Made by a program: the position numbers and the translations under genes | In this document: piece by piece, positions 34,571-46,613 of the stretch | Layout of the letters: every line of letters starts with the position of its first letter | Position numbering within the stretch: the first letter of the stretch is position 1 | NCBI GenBank assembly: GCA_019916065.1 | Contig: CM034236.1 | Coordinates: 16,445,167-16,509,166 of the forward strand | Source of the DNA: Vitellaria paradoxa | Lineage: Eukaryota > Streptophyta > Magnoliopsida > Ericales > Sapotaceae | Length of the DNA: 64,000 nucleotides | Direction of reading: 5' to 3' | Notes under the pieces: generated by a model | Databases searched by the model: none | Seen by the model: only the letters and a program-made list of their open reading frames with translations | Told to the model about the DNA's origin: nothing

Positions 34571-35088
34571 AAAATTTTTTATTTCATCTTGCCCATTAGA
34601 AGAGGATTTTGCCTCGGTTATTCGTTTACATCTTTCGAAATTTTAGGCTTGCCAAGGTTTAAACCTAGATTTAATATACAAGTCTTCTATTTTAAGGCTT
34701 TTGTATTTGATTAATTTATCATTTTCCATTGTCATATCTTCTTTAATTAATTATGTCTCTTAAACAAATTTGGGTTAATTCGTTTTCGGTGACCGACTCA
34801 AAAGTTTCTAAATTTCCATTAGTAGGATTCAAAATTTTTTATTTCATTTTGCCCATTAGAAGAGGATCTTGCCTCGGTTATTACTTTACATCTTTCGAAA
34901 CGTTAGGCTTGCCAAGGTTTAAACCTGGATTTAATATACAAGTCTTCTATTTTAAGGCTTTTGTATTTGATTAATTTATCATTTTCCATTGTCATATTTT
35001 CTTTAATTATGTCTCCTAAACAAATTTGGGTTAATTCATTTTTGGTGACCGACTCAAAAGTTTCTAAATTTCCATTAGTAGGATTCAT
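34571..35088. repeat. 260-bp tandem duplication inside the caulimovirid
   Basis: 34571-34830 and 34831-35088 are near-identical in tandem (period 260 bp, the second copy 4 bp shorter in its distal part). Both contain the words CATCTTTCGAAA and GCTTGCCAAGGTTTAAACCT. It lies just downstream of the zinc knuckle on the minus strand. Confidence 0.85.
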
Positions 35089-37099
35089 TTCCTGCATCAT
35101 GAAAATGAATCCTTCACTATCCTCTGAAGAATCCAAAGAAACAAGTTGTAGTTCGTATAAAAATTTCTCCTCTAAATTTATTTCTTCTCCCAACCAAATT
35201 TTTAGGTTGTTTTCTTTTAGAAATTTAACTATCTTATTATTCCTTTTTCGACAATTAGGTGCAATATGTCTTTTTCATTGCAAAAATAGGAAGTGTAATT
35301 TTTCAATGATTTCTTCCCGAAGTTTTTCTTCTTAACTTTCTAACGTATTTCTTCTTTAGAAATATTCTTTTATTTTTAGATTTCCACTTTTTGATTTTAA
35401 AGTGTTTTTTCTTGCATCTGGTTTATTCACAGAGCATTCGATTTCCCAATTTTCTTTAAAAATTTTGTCACAACAGGCTTTTCTTTCTATTAATTTAGAC
35501 AATTGGTTTTTACCTATTTTTGGGTTTTTCTTTGAAGACAATGTTTGGTCATTATTTTATAATCGAAACTTATTTTTAATCCAAGAGAATTAGAACTACC
35601 AATTTTTTGTTAATATTTTGAATAATATTTTTCACATATTTCATCCCATGGGTTTGGGAGTTTATGGAAAAATTATTCTTTCCAATGAGGCATACTTTCT
35701 TTCTTTAGCATCCCGAAGTATTTGTGATATAAATTTACAAAATCTGTGTATTTACAAATATTGTAAACTTTTGTTTTTAATAAAACATATTTCACCTCTT
35801 TTTGGTGTTCATTTGAATATATTATTTCACAAAAATCTCTTTTGATTAATATAGAAAAATTTAAGAAAATTTTTATGAAATCATTTCCTCTATCTTTACT
35901 TTGCAAAATAAAAGGTTTTTTTTTTCTTTTTTTTTTTTTTTGTCTGTTTGTCATCTTTAGATACTTCCCAGACTTTTAGCCAATTTAAAACATTTCCTTA
36001 TAATGTTCCTGCTCTATAGTCTGTGAATCTTTTTTTATCCCATGTATTTTTACAATGGGTTATGACAATAGACCTGGCTTGTGCCCATTATTTAATGGTG
36101 CTTTCATAGTCTCTGGAATATATATCATTAAGGTTAAGAAATATCCCATTTGTAGCAACATTGAATTTATTTAAATTTTCTCTTTTAGAAGGACTAGGTT
36201 CATATTCTTTTTTAATATAAACCTCATCGGTACTGGAGTCCCCTCCTTCTTTTACATAGATATGCTCAAAAGAAGATCTTTTTCTAATAACTGGTTTAGT
36301 TTTTGAATCTTCATCTAGGTGATCTGATGTTCCTATTTTTCTCTTCTCTACGTTTTTGTCTAGGTTTAGGGCTTTATCTAGCTTTCTTGCTAGTTCTTCA
36401 TCTAATTCTGGATCAGCTATTATTTTAGTTTCAGAATTAGATGAACCTTCATTCACCATGCTAGTTGTGCAGTATTTTTGTCACGCCTTGAAATCCACAA
36501 CTGGGGACGTGGAAACGAAACCCAAAAATAAATATCAAACAATGAAAAATGTGCCATATCAGAGTGGAAGTTAATTAAAGTAAATATTATTCAATTTCTA
36601 GAATATTCAAAATAACTTTAAAATGCCCTAAAATTGGACTACAAAACCATACCACAAATGTGGGCCCGAATCAAAACTCCATTACATTAAAATTTAAACG
36701 TTGGAACGCAAAATAAAACAAATCATCCAGCTATAACAACCCAAGACGGCTAGCTAACCCACTGGTCCATCACGAGTATCAACCCCTGCATTACCAACTG
36801 TAGTAGGTGGTGAGCACTAAATTCCACGTGTGCTTAGAAAGTGTTTATAAAATATAATTTCTTAACCATGCAAAACTATTAACACTAATTAATAAGAATA
36901 AAATTTAAAATCTTATCATTTTCAAAATATCCATATTCAATCATAACATTCAAATTATAAAGTTACTTAGTCATGATCCCGCAGTCTCATGCTAAAAATA
37001 AATCATATCACTTCATTCACATCACCACACATCAATATCATGTTATGGGTCAGGTACTATGCAAGTTTAGTCTGTGGCCTCAGAACTAAATCCAAAATA

Positions 37100-37280
37100 A
37101 ATCCCCAGGTCTAAGCTGTGGGGTACAACTAGTCTCGTAGTCCTAGATGTACTCATCACATCCCCAGATCTCAGTCATGGGGTACAATTGGTCCCGTAGT
37201 GCCAAATATACTCATCACATCCCCAGACCTCAACCATGGGGTACATTTGGTTCTGCAGTCCCAAATGTACTCATTTGCCT
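37100..37280. repeat. three 60-bp tandem units in solo LTR C
   Basis: Units around CATCCCCAGATCTCAGTCAT then GGGGTACAATTGGTCCCGTAG repeat three times with base changes. They include the recurrent GTAGTCC and TACTCATCACATCCCCAG. Confidence 0.8.
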
Positions 37281-37519
37281 TAGTAGGCATACCGGTCCTG
37301 TAGTCCCGGTACTAAATATACGCTATAATCAAGACATAAAGTTTGATAATTCATAAAAAAATGGAAAATGAAATATTTTACACTAATTCAGAAGCCTAAA
37401 ATACTTATAATTAAGTCCAGTTTCATAAAAAGAAGATTTAAAATTTATTCATAAAGTCATAAAATACAGATTTTAAAAATACTAATTGGATATTTATATT
37501 AGAACCATACAAAACAGTT

Positions 37520-38235
37520 TAACTTCACGATTTTTTATAAAATCGATTTTAAATTGAAAAATTTTAAAATTTTCATAGAAAGCTCACTTATATATCTAGT
37601 TTAACATATAAAAATTTTAAAAATTATATCAACTTTTATTTATACCTTTTACACCAAATATTTGACTGCTATCAGTACAGCAATGTAAACCAGACAGCCA
37701 AGTTTCAATATTTTTATAAAATAAAATATTACTCAAAAATTTATAAAAAATTTTTTGTAGAATCTCCAACATGTCTAGTTTCATATATAAAATTTTGGAA
37801 ATAAATTTAATCTCTAGGTATCATTTTTTATACCAAAAATCAAACTCCTATCAGTATAGCAATTTAAAACAAACAGTCAATTTTCACGTTTTTTATAAAA
37901 TCTATTTTAACTCAAAAAAATATGAAATTTTTACTAGATATTATTTTCGATATTGGTTTCCATATATAAAAATATGAAAAATTAATTCGACCTCTAAGTA
38001 TGAGTTTCATATAAAAACTGTGTGCAGATCCAGGTACACAAATCCCAACCAATCAGTCAAGTTTGATTATTTTTAATAAATTCATTTAAATTCCAAAATT
38101 ATGAAATTTTCACAGGAAACTTGTCTACATGTCTAATTTAACATATAAAATTTTCATGAATTAAATCGATCTCTAAGTACAATTTTTGTGGGAAAACAGT
38201 GTACCTGTTTCAGTGTAAAAGTTCCAGAATTTCAC
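37520..38235. repeat. four diverged tandem units of about 180 bp in solo LTR C
   Basis: Each unit has a TTTTTATAAAAT-type start (about 37524, 37705, 37881, 38061), then an ATGAAATTTTCAC-like block, then a CATATAAAATTTT-like block, then an ATCAGTACAGCAAT-like block in the better copies. Divergence is high, so the array is old. Confidence 0.65.
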
Positions 38236-38277
38236 ATAATCAATAATCAATTCATAGATCAAGTTTTTCATATTTTG

Positions 38278-38309
<32 letters not shown>

Positions 38310-39412
38310 CATGACATGATAAGAAAAATTATATCAAATAAACACAATCCCACCTATCTCACTACACAAGTAGACGATCGGTGTGTAAAGTAATCAATAC
38401 CAACTCAAGTTGGCTTTAAACACGATTCGGTAATCGTCTTTGAAACGGCAATTATGCATTTTTCGAAAATCTCTCTATGATTTTTACCAACGTACAACCG
38501 ATAACATGATCTCTCTCTCCCCCTCTTTCTTAAATTTGAAAGGCCAAAATGAGTGCATTTTTCTTGATGGAATATCATAGATGGTAAAGGTTTTAAACAA
38601 CCCAAGAGTCCTCCTCTCTCTTATTCAAATGCATGCACTCGTAATACCTCCATAATTTCCCCTATAACTCCCACAACCTGCCAACTCTTAACCTCCCATC
38701 TCTAATGATAAGTTATTAACCTAACTACATACACATAACATAAAAAAAAAATAACACAAATTCATAAAATATAAATGGGGTCCAAAATATCAGAATTTTA
38801 AATAGTATAAATAATAAAAAGGCCAAAAATTTCGGGTCTTTACAATTCTTCATCTGAATTTTCAGAATTGAAATCTAAAGTGAAAACATATTAATATTTT
38901 TTTAATAAGTTCTCACGTTGATTATAGGGAGTTTGCATCTGGTTGAACAATTTTTCTTTCTCTTTCGCATCATATTCTTCCTTATATGTAGATCTCTAGT
39001 ATTCTAATATTTCTTTATTAGTTTGGAAATCTTTATAAGCTCTTTCCTTAGTAATGTTTTTTACTACTAAGATTTCATCAAATCTTCTTTTTCCTTCTTT
39101 GTATAAGGTAGGAATTTTATCATTTTCATTTGTTTGAAGATTAGATGTTTTGCTTGCATAGTCTTTGTTGACTGCTTGTTCCAACAAAGTTTTTGTGTTT
39201 ATAGGTAGATCGATACTATTTATTTTGTTTATTTTGTTTTCCATTTTATTTAAAATACTAATAGCTTCAAACATACTATCTACTAAGAAATTCAAAGTTC
39301 TAACTATATTTAAGCTACTAGGTTCTTTTTTAGAAACATGAACTTAATATTCATAAATTTCTTTTCCATTTTCTTCTACACATAAAAATCCTCTATTACT
39401 ATTATTAGCCAT

Positions 39413-39912
39413 TTTCAATTTATTTATCCTTAAAAGATCTCACTCATAAGCTCAAATTTGACCTAAATAGCCCTCAACACGCCTAACAGTGGCTTAAAGA
39501 TGGGTCAGAGTTGGCCTAATCTTCTACACTTATGATTTCTTGGGTTAGAAATAACTTTTAATAGTTCTAGGGGTATGTATGCAAGAGAATTAAGGCTAAA
39601 GGTTTAAGTTCACAATTCTTACTAAAGATAAAGGCTTAAAACAGAATTTTCTTTTCCTTTTAAAGTTTCATAAATTACAAGGGATGCAAATTGCTACTCC
39701 TTTAATAGTTGAAGAGGTGTTACTGCATTTTACCCTTGTATATATTCACTTCAACTCTTTTTATATTATTATCCTAGCATTTGAAATTTGAAAGAAAATT
39801 GGTAAGTGTCATTACTAATTTAATTCACTCATTAGTCACTTAATAGGATCATCACCAACCTCATCATGGTAATATTATCAATGATGGATTTTTGTGGATA
39901 ATCATTTATTAA
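39413..39912. other. sequence upstream of the caulimovirid coat-like ORF
   Basis: No gene supported. It may include the upstream end of the integrated caulimovirid, but I find no recognisable viral domain. Confidence 0.35.
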
Positions 39913-41827
39913 CACTACAAGGAATTTAGGATATCATAATATTTTCTAAATATTGAGAAAAAAATAAATAAATATATGCAAATGTTTTAATGATACCTGC
40001 ACGATGTTTATTATAAATGTCAACTTTTGCAGTGATGAAAAATATGCAACACTTACTATAAATATTAGAAACACTATAATAACGTTTGACTTAACATTTA
40101 AATGTTAGATAATTTACTATAAAGCCAATAATTTTTATAACATTTATAACAAACGTCGTTGTAAATATAATACTATTTATCTTGTTTGCTACAAATGTAA
40201 GCTATTGTCATAATTTTTTTGATATTTATTTAAACGTTATCGTAGTTTTGTGTACCTACTGTAACAAGCCGCATCTCCACAGTACAATATTTTAATCTTA
40301 GAGTTTCCACAAATTCTAGTACCCTCACGGTTTTAAAATAAGTTGTATTTTATAGATATCGAATGTTACATATATGTTACTTTTCTAATTTATTTATTTT
40401 CTTTTTGCTTGGCGCTTTTTTTTCCTCAAACACCTTTCCCTTCTTCTTTTTTGGTTCTTTTTCAATTTTTTGAATCCAATTAAATAGTACTTGGTTGTTC
40501 TTTTAAGAATAGTATGTAGCCATTACAAACTTTAATTATAATGAGGAAGAAAAAAAGAAAAACATTTTTTAAATGAAAAAAGACATACAGAAAAATATTT
40601 TATTTTAAAGTAAAAAAAGAACTTTCAGAAAAAAATTATAGTGAAACAAATAACATTCAAAAAAAATATTTTTTGAAAGTGAAAAAAGGGAAATCTTGAA
40701 ATAAATATTTTTGTAAAGTGAATTAAAAAACATTTAGAAAAAATATTTTTTTAAAGTGAAAAAAAGTACATTTAGAGAAAATAGTTTTTAAGTGAAAAAA
40801 GGATTTTTTGAAAAAAATTTAAAGTAAAAAGAAACATTTAAAAAAATATGTTTTTTAAATTAAAAAAATGACATTTGCTTAGATGTTATAAGACTAATAC
40901 CATGTGGTTGAAAATATTGACAAATAATGACATTTATATATAAATGCCATTAATTTTAAGACTTTTTGATCAAGTGCCTTTAAAATTACTACGTTATTAT
41001 ACAAATATTGTAAACAAGAATTTTTAACAATATTTTAAATAAATGTCATCAAATAAATGTTGGTGTAACTTAGCGGGTCCTGACAAGCCATAGGGTGTTA
41101 CCTTTTTTTTTAGACCGACTTGACTCGGAGGCAGTAACCCTAGAGCACTTATATGCTACTAGATGTAGGTGCACACATATAGTGTGGGACTTCTTTTTAT
41201 TCAATTAAATATATAGTTTTTAAATTATACATAAATTACAAAACAAATTTAAACTAAAAAATATTGAAACACTTGCAACATGTTAGATAATTAGTTTTAA
41301 ACGGCATTTAAGTAAATAATTTGTAATTGAATAGCATTTAGAAAAAATAAAAAATGTAAAGCTATAATTATTTTTAAATGGAATTTAAGTAAATAATTTG
41401 TAATTAAATGGCATTTAGAAAAAATAAAAAAATGTAAAGATATAATTAGGTCTAAATGGCATTTAAGTAAATTATTTGTAATTAAAGTGAAAAAAAGACA
41501 ATTTAGAGAAAATATTTATTTCAAATTGAAAAAGGGAGTTTCAAAAAAAATATTTTTTTTAAAGTGAAATAAAGAATATTTAGAAAAAATATTTTTTTGA
41601 ATTGAAAAAAAATGGCATTTTATAAAATATAATAAAATTAATGACATGTAGTTGAAAATGTTTGTAAATAGCAACATTTACATATAAATGCAGTAGATTT
41701 AATATTATTTAATCAAATGCCTTTATATTTACGACGTTGTTAAACAAATATTATAAATGATAACTTTTATCGACCCTTTAAACAAATGTCACCAAATAAA
41801 TGTTGGCATAACTTATTTCTCGTAGTG
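39913..41827. mobile_element. non-autonomous CACTA element (1915 bp)
   Basis: The left end is CACTACAAGGAATTTAGG and the right end reads CACTACGAGAAATAAG on the minus strand, a CACTA-type inverted pair. Target duplication TAA at 39910-39912 and 41828-41830 (3 bp, as expected for CACTA). No coding sequence. The interior has many diverged repeats of the type GTGAAAAAAAGACATTTAGA followed by AAAAATATTTTTT (40555-40880, 41475-41640) and a doubled block of about 120 bp (41300-41480). Confidence 0.85.
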
Positions 41828-42102
41828 TAATAAGTTTTCCTAAAGAAAAATTTTAATATAAAATTACCAAAAATATTAAATGGGCAGTAGCTCATGTAAT
41901 TTTATTAATCCACTATTAATTCATTGTACTCAGATATCATATAAAATTTACACAATGCCAATACAAATAATTTAATTAAAGATTGCAGCATTAACATAGT
42001 AATATTATGAACAATGCGATTTTGTTAGGTAAATCATCTATTAATTAGATTTACATAAAAACTTATTAGATTTCCTCCCATATGTAGTCTCATTTATGCG
42101 TG

Positions 42103-42110
42103 TATAATAT
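42103..42110 (+). promoter_or_regulatory. TATA-like box of the S-protein homologue
   Basis: TATAATAT lies 59 bp before the ATG at 42169, the only convincing TATA-like sequence at a suitable distance. Confidence 0.4.
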
Positions 42111-42168
42111 AGGAGATGACGGAGAAGAAAAACCAACAAAGAACGTATTATATTCTCCTCCATGTACA

Positions 42169-42564
42169 ATGGCTATAATCCTTCGCTTCTCTCTCATTCT
42201 CAGTGCTCTCCTTTTCTGCTACCTCGGCATTGACAATGTTCAAGCGGAACAGAAAACCGTCGTTCACTTCGTAAGTTATATCCGAAGAGGTTCAGACCCA
42301 GTGAACATCGACTGCAGAGCTAATTCCGCCACTGTTTTAGAGCATTCTCTTAAGGTTGGCGAAGATTATCAATGGAGTCCAACAGTGAATGCCACTCACG
42401 ATTGCCAAGGAATATGGGGAAGATACTTCGCAACTTGGAATGGATTCGAACCCAAAAGAGACGACCACCATACCCAAGTCTTTTGGAAGATAAATGAGAA
42501 GGGTTTTTATCTCAGTTGGGATAAGTTTAGCTGGGAATTGGTTGAAGGATGGGAAATTGAATAA
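42169..42564 (+). CDS. S-protein homologue (plant self-incompatibility S1 family), secreted
   Basis: A 131-residue intronless gene, the usual size for S-protein homologues. ATG 42169 is chosen because it begins a clear signal peptide (MAIILRFSLILSALLFCYLG, cleavage likely after NVQA). The mature protein of about 104 residues shows the family pattern: VNIDCRANSA, then LKVGEDYQW, HDCQGIWGRYFATWNGF, VFWKINEKGFYLSWD. One N-glycosylation site (NAT). Only two cysteines remain in the mature part, where the family usually has four: the C-terminal pair is missing. The Papaver S1 protein of this family is the stigma ligand in self-incompatibility; most homologues in other plants are small secreted proteins of unknown role, so a signalling role here is inference. 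It stands alone between transposon remnants and has a possible poly-A signal AATAAA at 42625-42630. Confidence 0.85.
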   Translation: MAIILRFSLILSALLFCYLGIDNVQAEQKTVVHFVSYIRRGSDPVNIDCRANSATVLEHSLKVGEDYQWSPTVNATHDCQGIWGRYFATWNGFEPKRDDHHTQVFWKINEKGFYLSWDKFSWELVEGWEIE

Positions 42565-43837
42565 ATCTACATGACATTCTGTTGGGGTTTTGTCAATCAT
42601 GTCAAATTTATTTGTGATTTGGCAAATAAATTCTATATTCAAAGAGTAATAATGAGATTGTTAGCTTTGCTCTGCATTAGTTTTTTATTTTATTTTTATT
42701 TTTCTTAATGAATCTGAATGCATAGTGATACTTTGTGAACAAACACTTCAATAACCAAAAATTTAAGAGTGAAACTTTGGGGCATGAGGTAAAAAGAGTT
42801 ACTTTCTTTCATATCCTTCATTTGACCAATCAAGCTTTTGTGTATAATGAGTAATGGTACCTAAGTTTTTGTTTTTATGAATGACGGGGAAGAACTACTC
42901 CAACAGCACCCCTAATTTGTAAAGCATAGATTATGTATTACCTTCCCTCAATATTAAGGTTATTACATTTGCACTTTTTAATATTTATAAATTATGCTTA
43001 TCTTGCTTATTTTAAAATGTTATTAAATTAACTGTTAAAATTTAATAGAAAATATCAAACTAACTAAAATTTTAAGTATTTTTTCAATTTTATCCATTCT
43101 TATCTCACATATTCATTATTTTTCCTTATAAAAAAAATCCTCAAAATGTTTTTGCTTTTACTTTTTTTTTTTTAACTTCTTGGGGGATTTCTGTGAAAAA
43201 AAAAATGATGAAAATGTGGAAGATATAGGGGTAAAATAAAAAAAATAATTAAAATTTTGATTATTTTGATATTTTTTTTAAGTTTTAATGATTAGAGTCA
43301 ATATTAACAATATTTAAAAATAAGAAAAACAAGTGTAATTTTTAAATGTTAAAAGGTATAAGTGTAATTATTCAAATATTAAGAAAAATAAGTGTAATTT
43401 ACCCATTTGAAAATTATCCTAGGTGTCCAAGTCATCACAAACCGTACTTCAATATTGAATTCTGAAATTTCATCAATTTCATTTTTAAAAATAAGTGTTA
43501 AGTAAACTTTCATTACTCAAATTTTAGTTATTAACATATTAATTAGTTTTCACCGGAAAGCCAGATAAAATATTAAATTCTGATGTCATTTAGATATATA
43601 AATTTTGATGAATATGATTATGTCTTTCAACTCACCATGTGAAATTGATATGATAATAAAATCAAATTTCTAATTTCTTAAAAGATAGAATATATATTTT
43701 TTATTTTTTTAATCAATTTTTCTTCAACATGAATGTATATATCATATTTATATGGATTACTCCTTAACCTATGATAATAAATTTAAAACTGTTTCATATT
43801 CTGAAATTTAATGTTTAACTAAAATTTCTTATTGTTT
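42565..43837. other. AT-rich intergenic sequence
   Basis: No gene or recognisable element. It includes T-rich and A-rich runs (43160-43275). Confidence 0.5.
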
Positions 43838-44640
43838 GTCACGCTCCAATTTTCACGGAACCTGGGGTGAACTATAGCATAGGGTACCTGGAATTATAAT
43901 TAAATCTCTAGTTAATTCTAAGTCCATTGGTCAGGTCAATTACATGACAAAAATCAACTGCAGGGTACATAACAATAATATAATACTGAATTACATAACT
44001 TTTCTAGCGTCCTAACCGCCTAGATAACCATACAAATCAAATAAAATACATTTGTCTCAAATAAATATTACAATCATTCAACAATTGTTACAAACTAAAG
44101 TACTAGTATCTCCCAAAAGCTGGGGAAAAGAAAAATAAAATGTCAATTTGGTAGTTTTGAATTTCAAGAGAATTTATTTATTTAATTTTTGTGTTCCTCG
44201 TTCATTTTTTTGTTCTCGTTATTCTAAAATTGATTCTGTGGAAGGGTGAGCTACTAAAGCGCAGCAATCAAAATCTCCTAAGTATTTATATGTAGTGATC
44301 ATGATACTAAACTGTATTAGGTAACTCAACATAGTAATCGAGATTAAGTGGCATTTCACATATGCAGCAAATAAATTATAACTAAATTTAAATAAACAAG
44401 ATGGGATCACAATAAATAAATTATAGCTACTGTGATTGGAATAGTTTGGTTATTATATTTATCGTTGTAACTATATTTTAAATATTAATATATATAATTT
44501 CATTTCACATTGTAATCATTATCGTAGTGGATGAGATGTTAGATTCAGATCTTTAAAGTCCTAGAATTAAACCACCGATACTGGTTTCTTGTAATTTTTT
44601 TAATTATAATATTTAATAAACATTGGCAAAATTCATAACT
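43838..44640 (-). mobile_element. decayed LTR fragment in reverse orientation
   Basis: Begins TGTCACGCTCCAATTTTCACGG, resembling the reversed end of family A-like LTRs. At 44239-44290 a block reading GTGAGCTACTAAAGCGCAGCAA is the reverse complement of the sequence at about 18130-18160. At about 44520-44600 a decayed tRNA-like module 2 follows in the matching orientation. It is truncated, without a second end. Confidence 0.6.
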
Positions 44641-44668
44641 TAGTTGTAAATAAATAAAAAAACACAAT

Positions 44669-44890
44669 CATTACAAGAAATATGGGTATAGGCGACAAAC
44701 ACTTTCTTGCTAAAGACTATAGGCGATGAAAAATATTTTTCGCAAATTTTCTCGCCTATGCTTAGTCGCTTATATCCTTTAGCAAGGAAACATGACCTTT
44801 AGAAAGAAAATATATTTCATTGACTTTTAGCCAAGAAAAACATTATGACGCCTATTGCTATACCTATACGTTTTAGCGAAAGTGCAATAT
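44669..44890 (+). mobile_element. CACTA-like end fragment
   Basis: CATTACAAGAAATATGGG (a CACTAC terminus with one change) followed by subterminal repeats around GGCGACAAACAC, AGGCGATGAAAA and TTTTCTCGCCTA. The other end was not found. Confidence 0.5.
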
Positions 44891-45339
44891 TTATCATGAA
44901 ACTTGACACACGCAGTCTTTTAGAGACCAGTGATTTGCAGGAATGAACAGCATGTTCACTCAAGTCCCAGTGTGCCCGTTGTACATTCGGTTAGTTTAAA
45001 GTTTAACTTCTTTGTATTTCATTTTTTTTATTTTAAGTTTAATTTTAAAAATAATTTTTTATTTTATTTTCAAGTTTGATCTGTATCGTATCTACTTTCA
45101 TATGAAAGAATCTTTTTCTTTATCTTATTTTTCCGTTGTAGTTGTAATATTGTGGATGTTTCAAACAACTGTATTATTGTTATTATATTTTCTTATTTAA
45201 AAATTTTAAAATATTTAATATGTATTTGGGTCTCGATTATGTAATTACATATATTAGTTTTAGAATTAGGTATATGAATGTGATTAGTGAAATTAGTGTA
45301 GATTATATACAATTATATATAGAGAGAAATTATATTATT

Positions 45340-46613
45340 GAAAAAAAGTCCTATTTTTGGCAACCACCATAGAGTCACTAAAAGTTTTTGGTGAGAGGGA
45401 ATTAGTGACTGCCACTGGCTTTTGGCAATTGCTAAAAATGGTCGCTTATAGGCCTCATTTTTTATTTCTTTGCAGAACTTTTAGAGCTTGTTTAGTAATG
45501 CTATTATTTTTTGTTTATATTTATCTATTTGTGTTTTCTGTTTTTTATTTTCTGTTGTTATTTTTCTGAAATAAAAATTGAAATTGCATTTAGAAATTTA
45601 ATTTTGTTTACAATTATTAATTTTATTATTTTAATAAAATATTTAATCTAAATATTTTTTAAAAAATTTAATTGATTTTAATAAAAAAAATAAATAATTA
45701 ATTAAATTTAATCTTTTGTTTAACTAAAAATCATTTAATTTTATAAATATAAAATATATTAAATTTTAATTTAATTATAGTGTTTATTAAAATTGAGTAA
45801 AATATAATTATTATGTCATTTAATTTAGTAAGTATAAAACATATTAATTATAATTTAATTATATATTAATTAAAAATAATTGAATAAAATATATTTCATA
45901 ATAATTTAAGTAATATAATTATGATATTTATTAAAAATATTTGATAAAAGATATTTAATATTAAATAATTTATTTATGATATTTATTAAAAATAATTTAA
46001 TAAAATTTATTTAATATTAATTAATAATTAAATGAAATTGATTAATTTAATTTATTATTTATTGAAAAGAATTTAATAAAATATATTCCATATTAATTAA
46101 ATTAATTAATTTAATTTAATTAAAATAAATAGTTTAATCAAATATTTGGATTAAATAATTTATTTTAATATGATGCAACCAAAATGGATCAAGTGTTAAA
46201 ATTGACAAAATATTTGTAGTAGAAAAAATAGTGTGAAAAGACCTTTTTTATTTATGTTTTTCTATTTAAATTTTCATTTTTGGGAAACAAAAAAATATAA
46301 ATAGATTTAACAAATATATTTTTGTTATTAGTTTATAAAATTTTGAAAACATAAGTAGATTTAATGATATTTTTTTAAGATTTTAGTGATAGCTTTAAAA
46401 GTCTTACCTTATTTTCAATAGCTCACTTTTGGTGTTCACTTTTAACCATCGCTAAAAAGTAACGACCACTAAATAACTGTCGATATAGGTTTTTAGCAAC
46501 TCACTTTTTAAGGACCGCCATAAAGTGGTTGCCAAAGACTTTTATTGACTCTTTTTTCAACCTTTAGTGAAAGCAAACTTTTGACGGTCCCAAAAAGTTA
46601 TTTTTTAGTAGTG
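45340..46613 (-). mobile_element. CACTA-like non-autonomous fragment with AT-rich core
   Basis: The right end reads CACTACTAAAAAATAACTTTTTGGG on the minus strand. Subterminal motifs of the type ATCGCTAAAAAGTAACGACCAC and GGACCGCCATAAAGTGG lie inward (46430-46560), and similar motifs lie at 45355-45450. The core, 45590-46380, is almost pure A/T. The left terminus is not clear. Confidence 0.5.

Larger units (their letters stand above)
36479..38844 (-). mobile_element. solo LTR C (2366 bp)
   Basis: On the minus strand it starts TGTAAAGACCCGAAATTTTTGG and ends AAGGCGTGACA, ends typical of plant chromovirus-type LTRs. The flanks are ATTTT (36474-36478) and ATTCT (38845-38849), a 5-bp target duplication with one mismatch. 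It contains a threefold repeat of about 60 bp (about 37100-37280), four diverged units of about 180 bp (about 37520-38235) and a CA/TA microsatellite (38279-38311). Confidence 0.85.
26264..39412 (-). mobile_element. endogenous caulimovirid (pararetrovirus) remnant, interrupted by two solo LTRs
   Basis: A decayed copy of a plant pararetrovirus genome on the minus strand. In order: a coat-like region with a CCHC zinc knuckle (39412 to about 34900), a protease-like stretch (about 33720-33388), reverse transcriptase (about 33000-32513), RNase H (to about 31950), a further ORF (31874 to about 27400), a leader with TATA-like box, poly-A signal and a tRNA-Met-like site (26717-26534), and a short downstream frame (26476-26264). 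There are no LTRs of its own and no integrase, as expected for the family. Stops and frameshifts occur throughout, so it is not expressible as a virus. Two solo LTRs split it (27805-31406, 36479-38844). Genus is uncertain. Confidence 0.8.
34900..39412 (-). pseudogene. caulimovirid coat-like ORF with zinc knuckle, split by a solo LTR
   Basis: The minus strand starts with an ATG at 39412 (MANNSNRGF), has a stop 22 codons later, then an open frame to 38996. Coding character continues across the solo LTR (36479-38844), because the sequences flanking that LTR are in the same frame once it and its target duplication are ignored. Next come an acidic segment (36459-36088), a Lys-rich basic segment (about 35954-35356) and a CCHC-like knuckle tail (GHIAPNC type, read here as RHIAPNC, about 35270-35230). 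The acidic-basic-knuckle order is that of caulimovirid coat proteins. Several stops and frame changes are present. Confidence 0.65.

Noticed and set aside
37080..37300. A CRISPR-like array
   Set aside because: The three 60-bp units are whole-unit tandem repeats without unique spacers, inside a plant LTR.
45012..45569. Hydrophobic small open frames that look like membrane proteins
   Set aside because: They are T-rich translations (Phe/Leu/Ile) in AT-rich non-coding transposon sequence.
44669..46613. One CACTA element from 44669 to 46613
   Set aside because: The two termini differ beyond the first bases, their subterminal repeats are of different types, and the 3-bp flanks (AAT and CTA) do not match. 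They are treated as two fragments.
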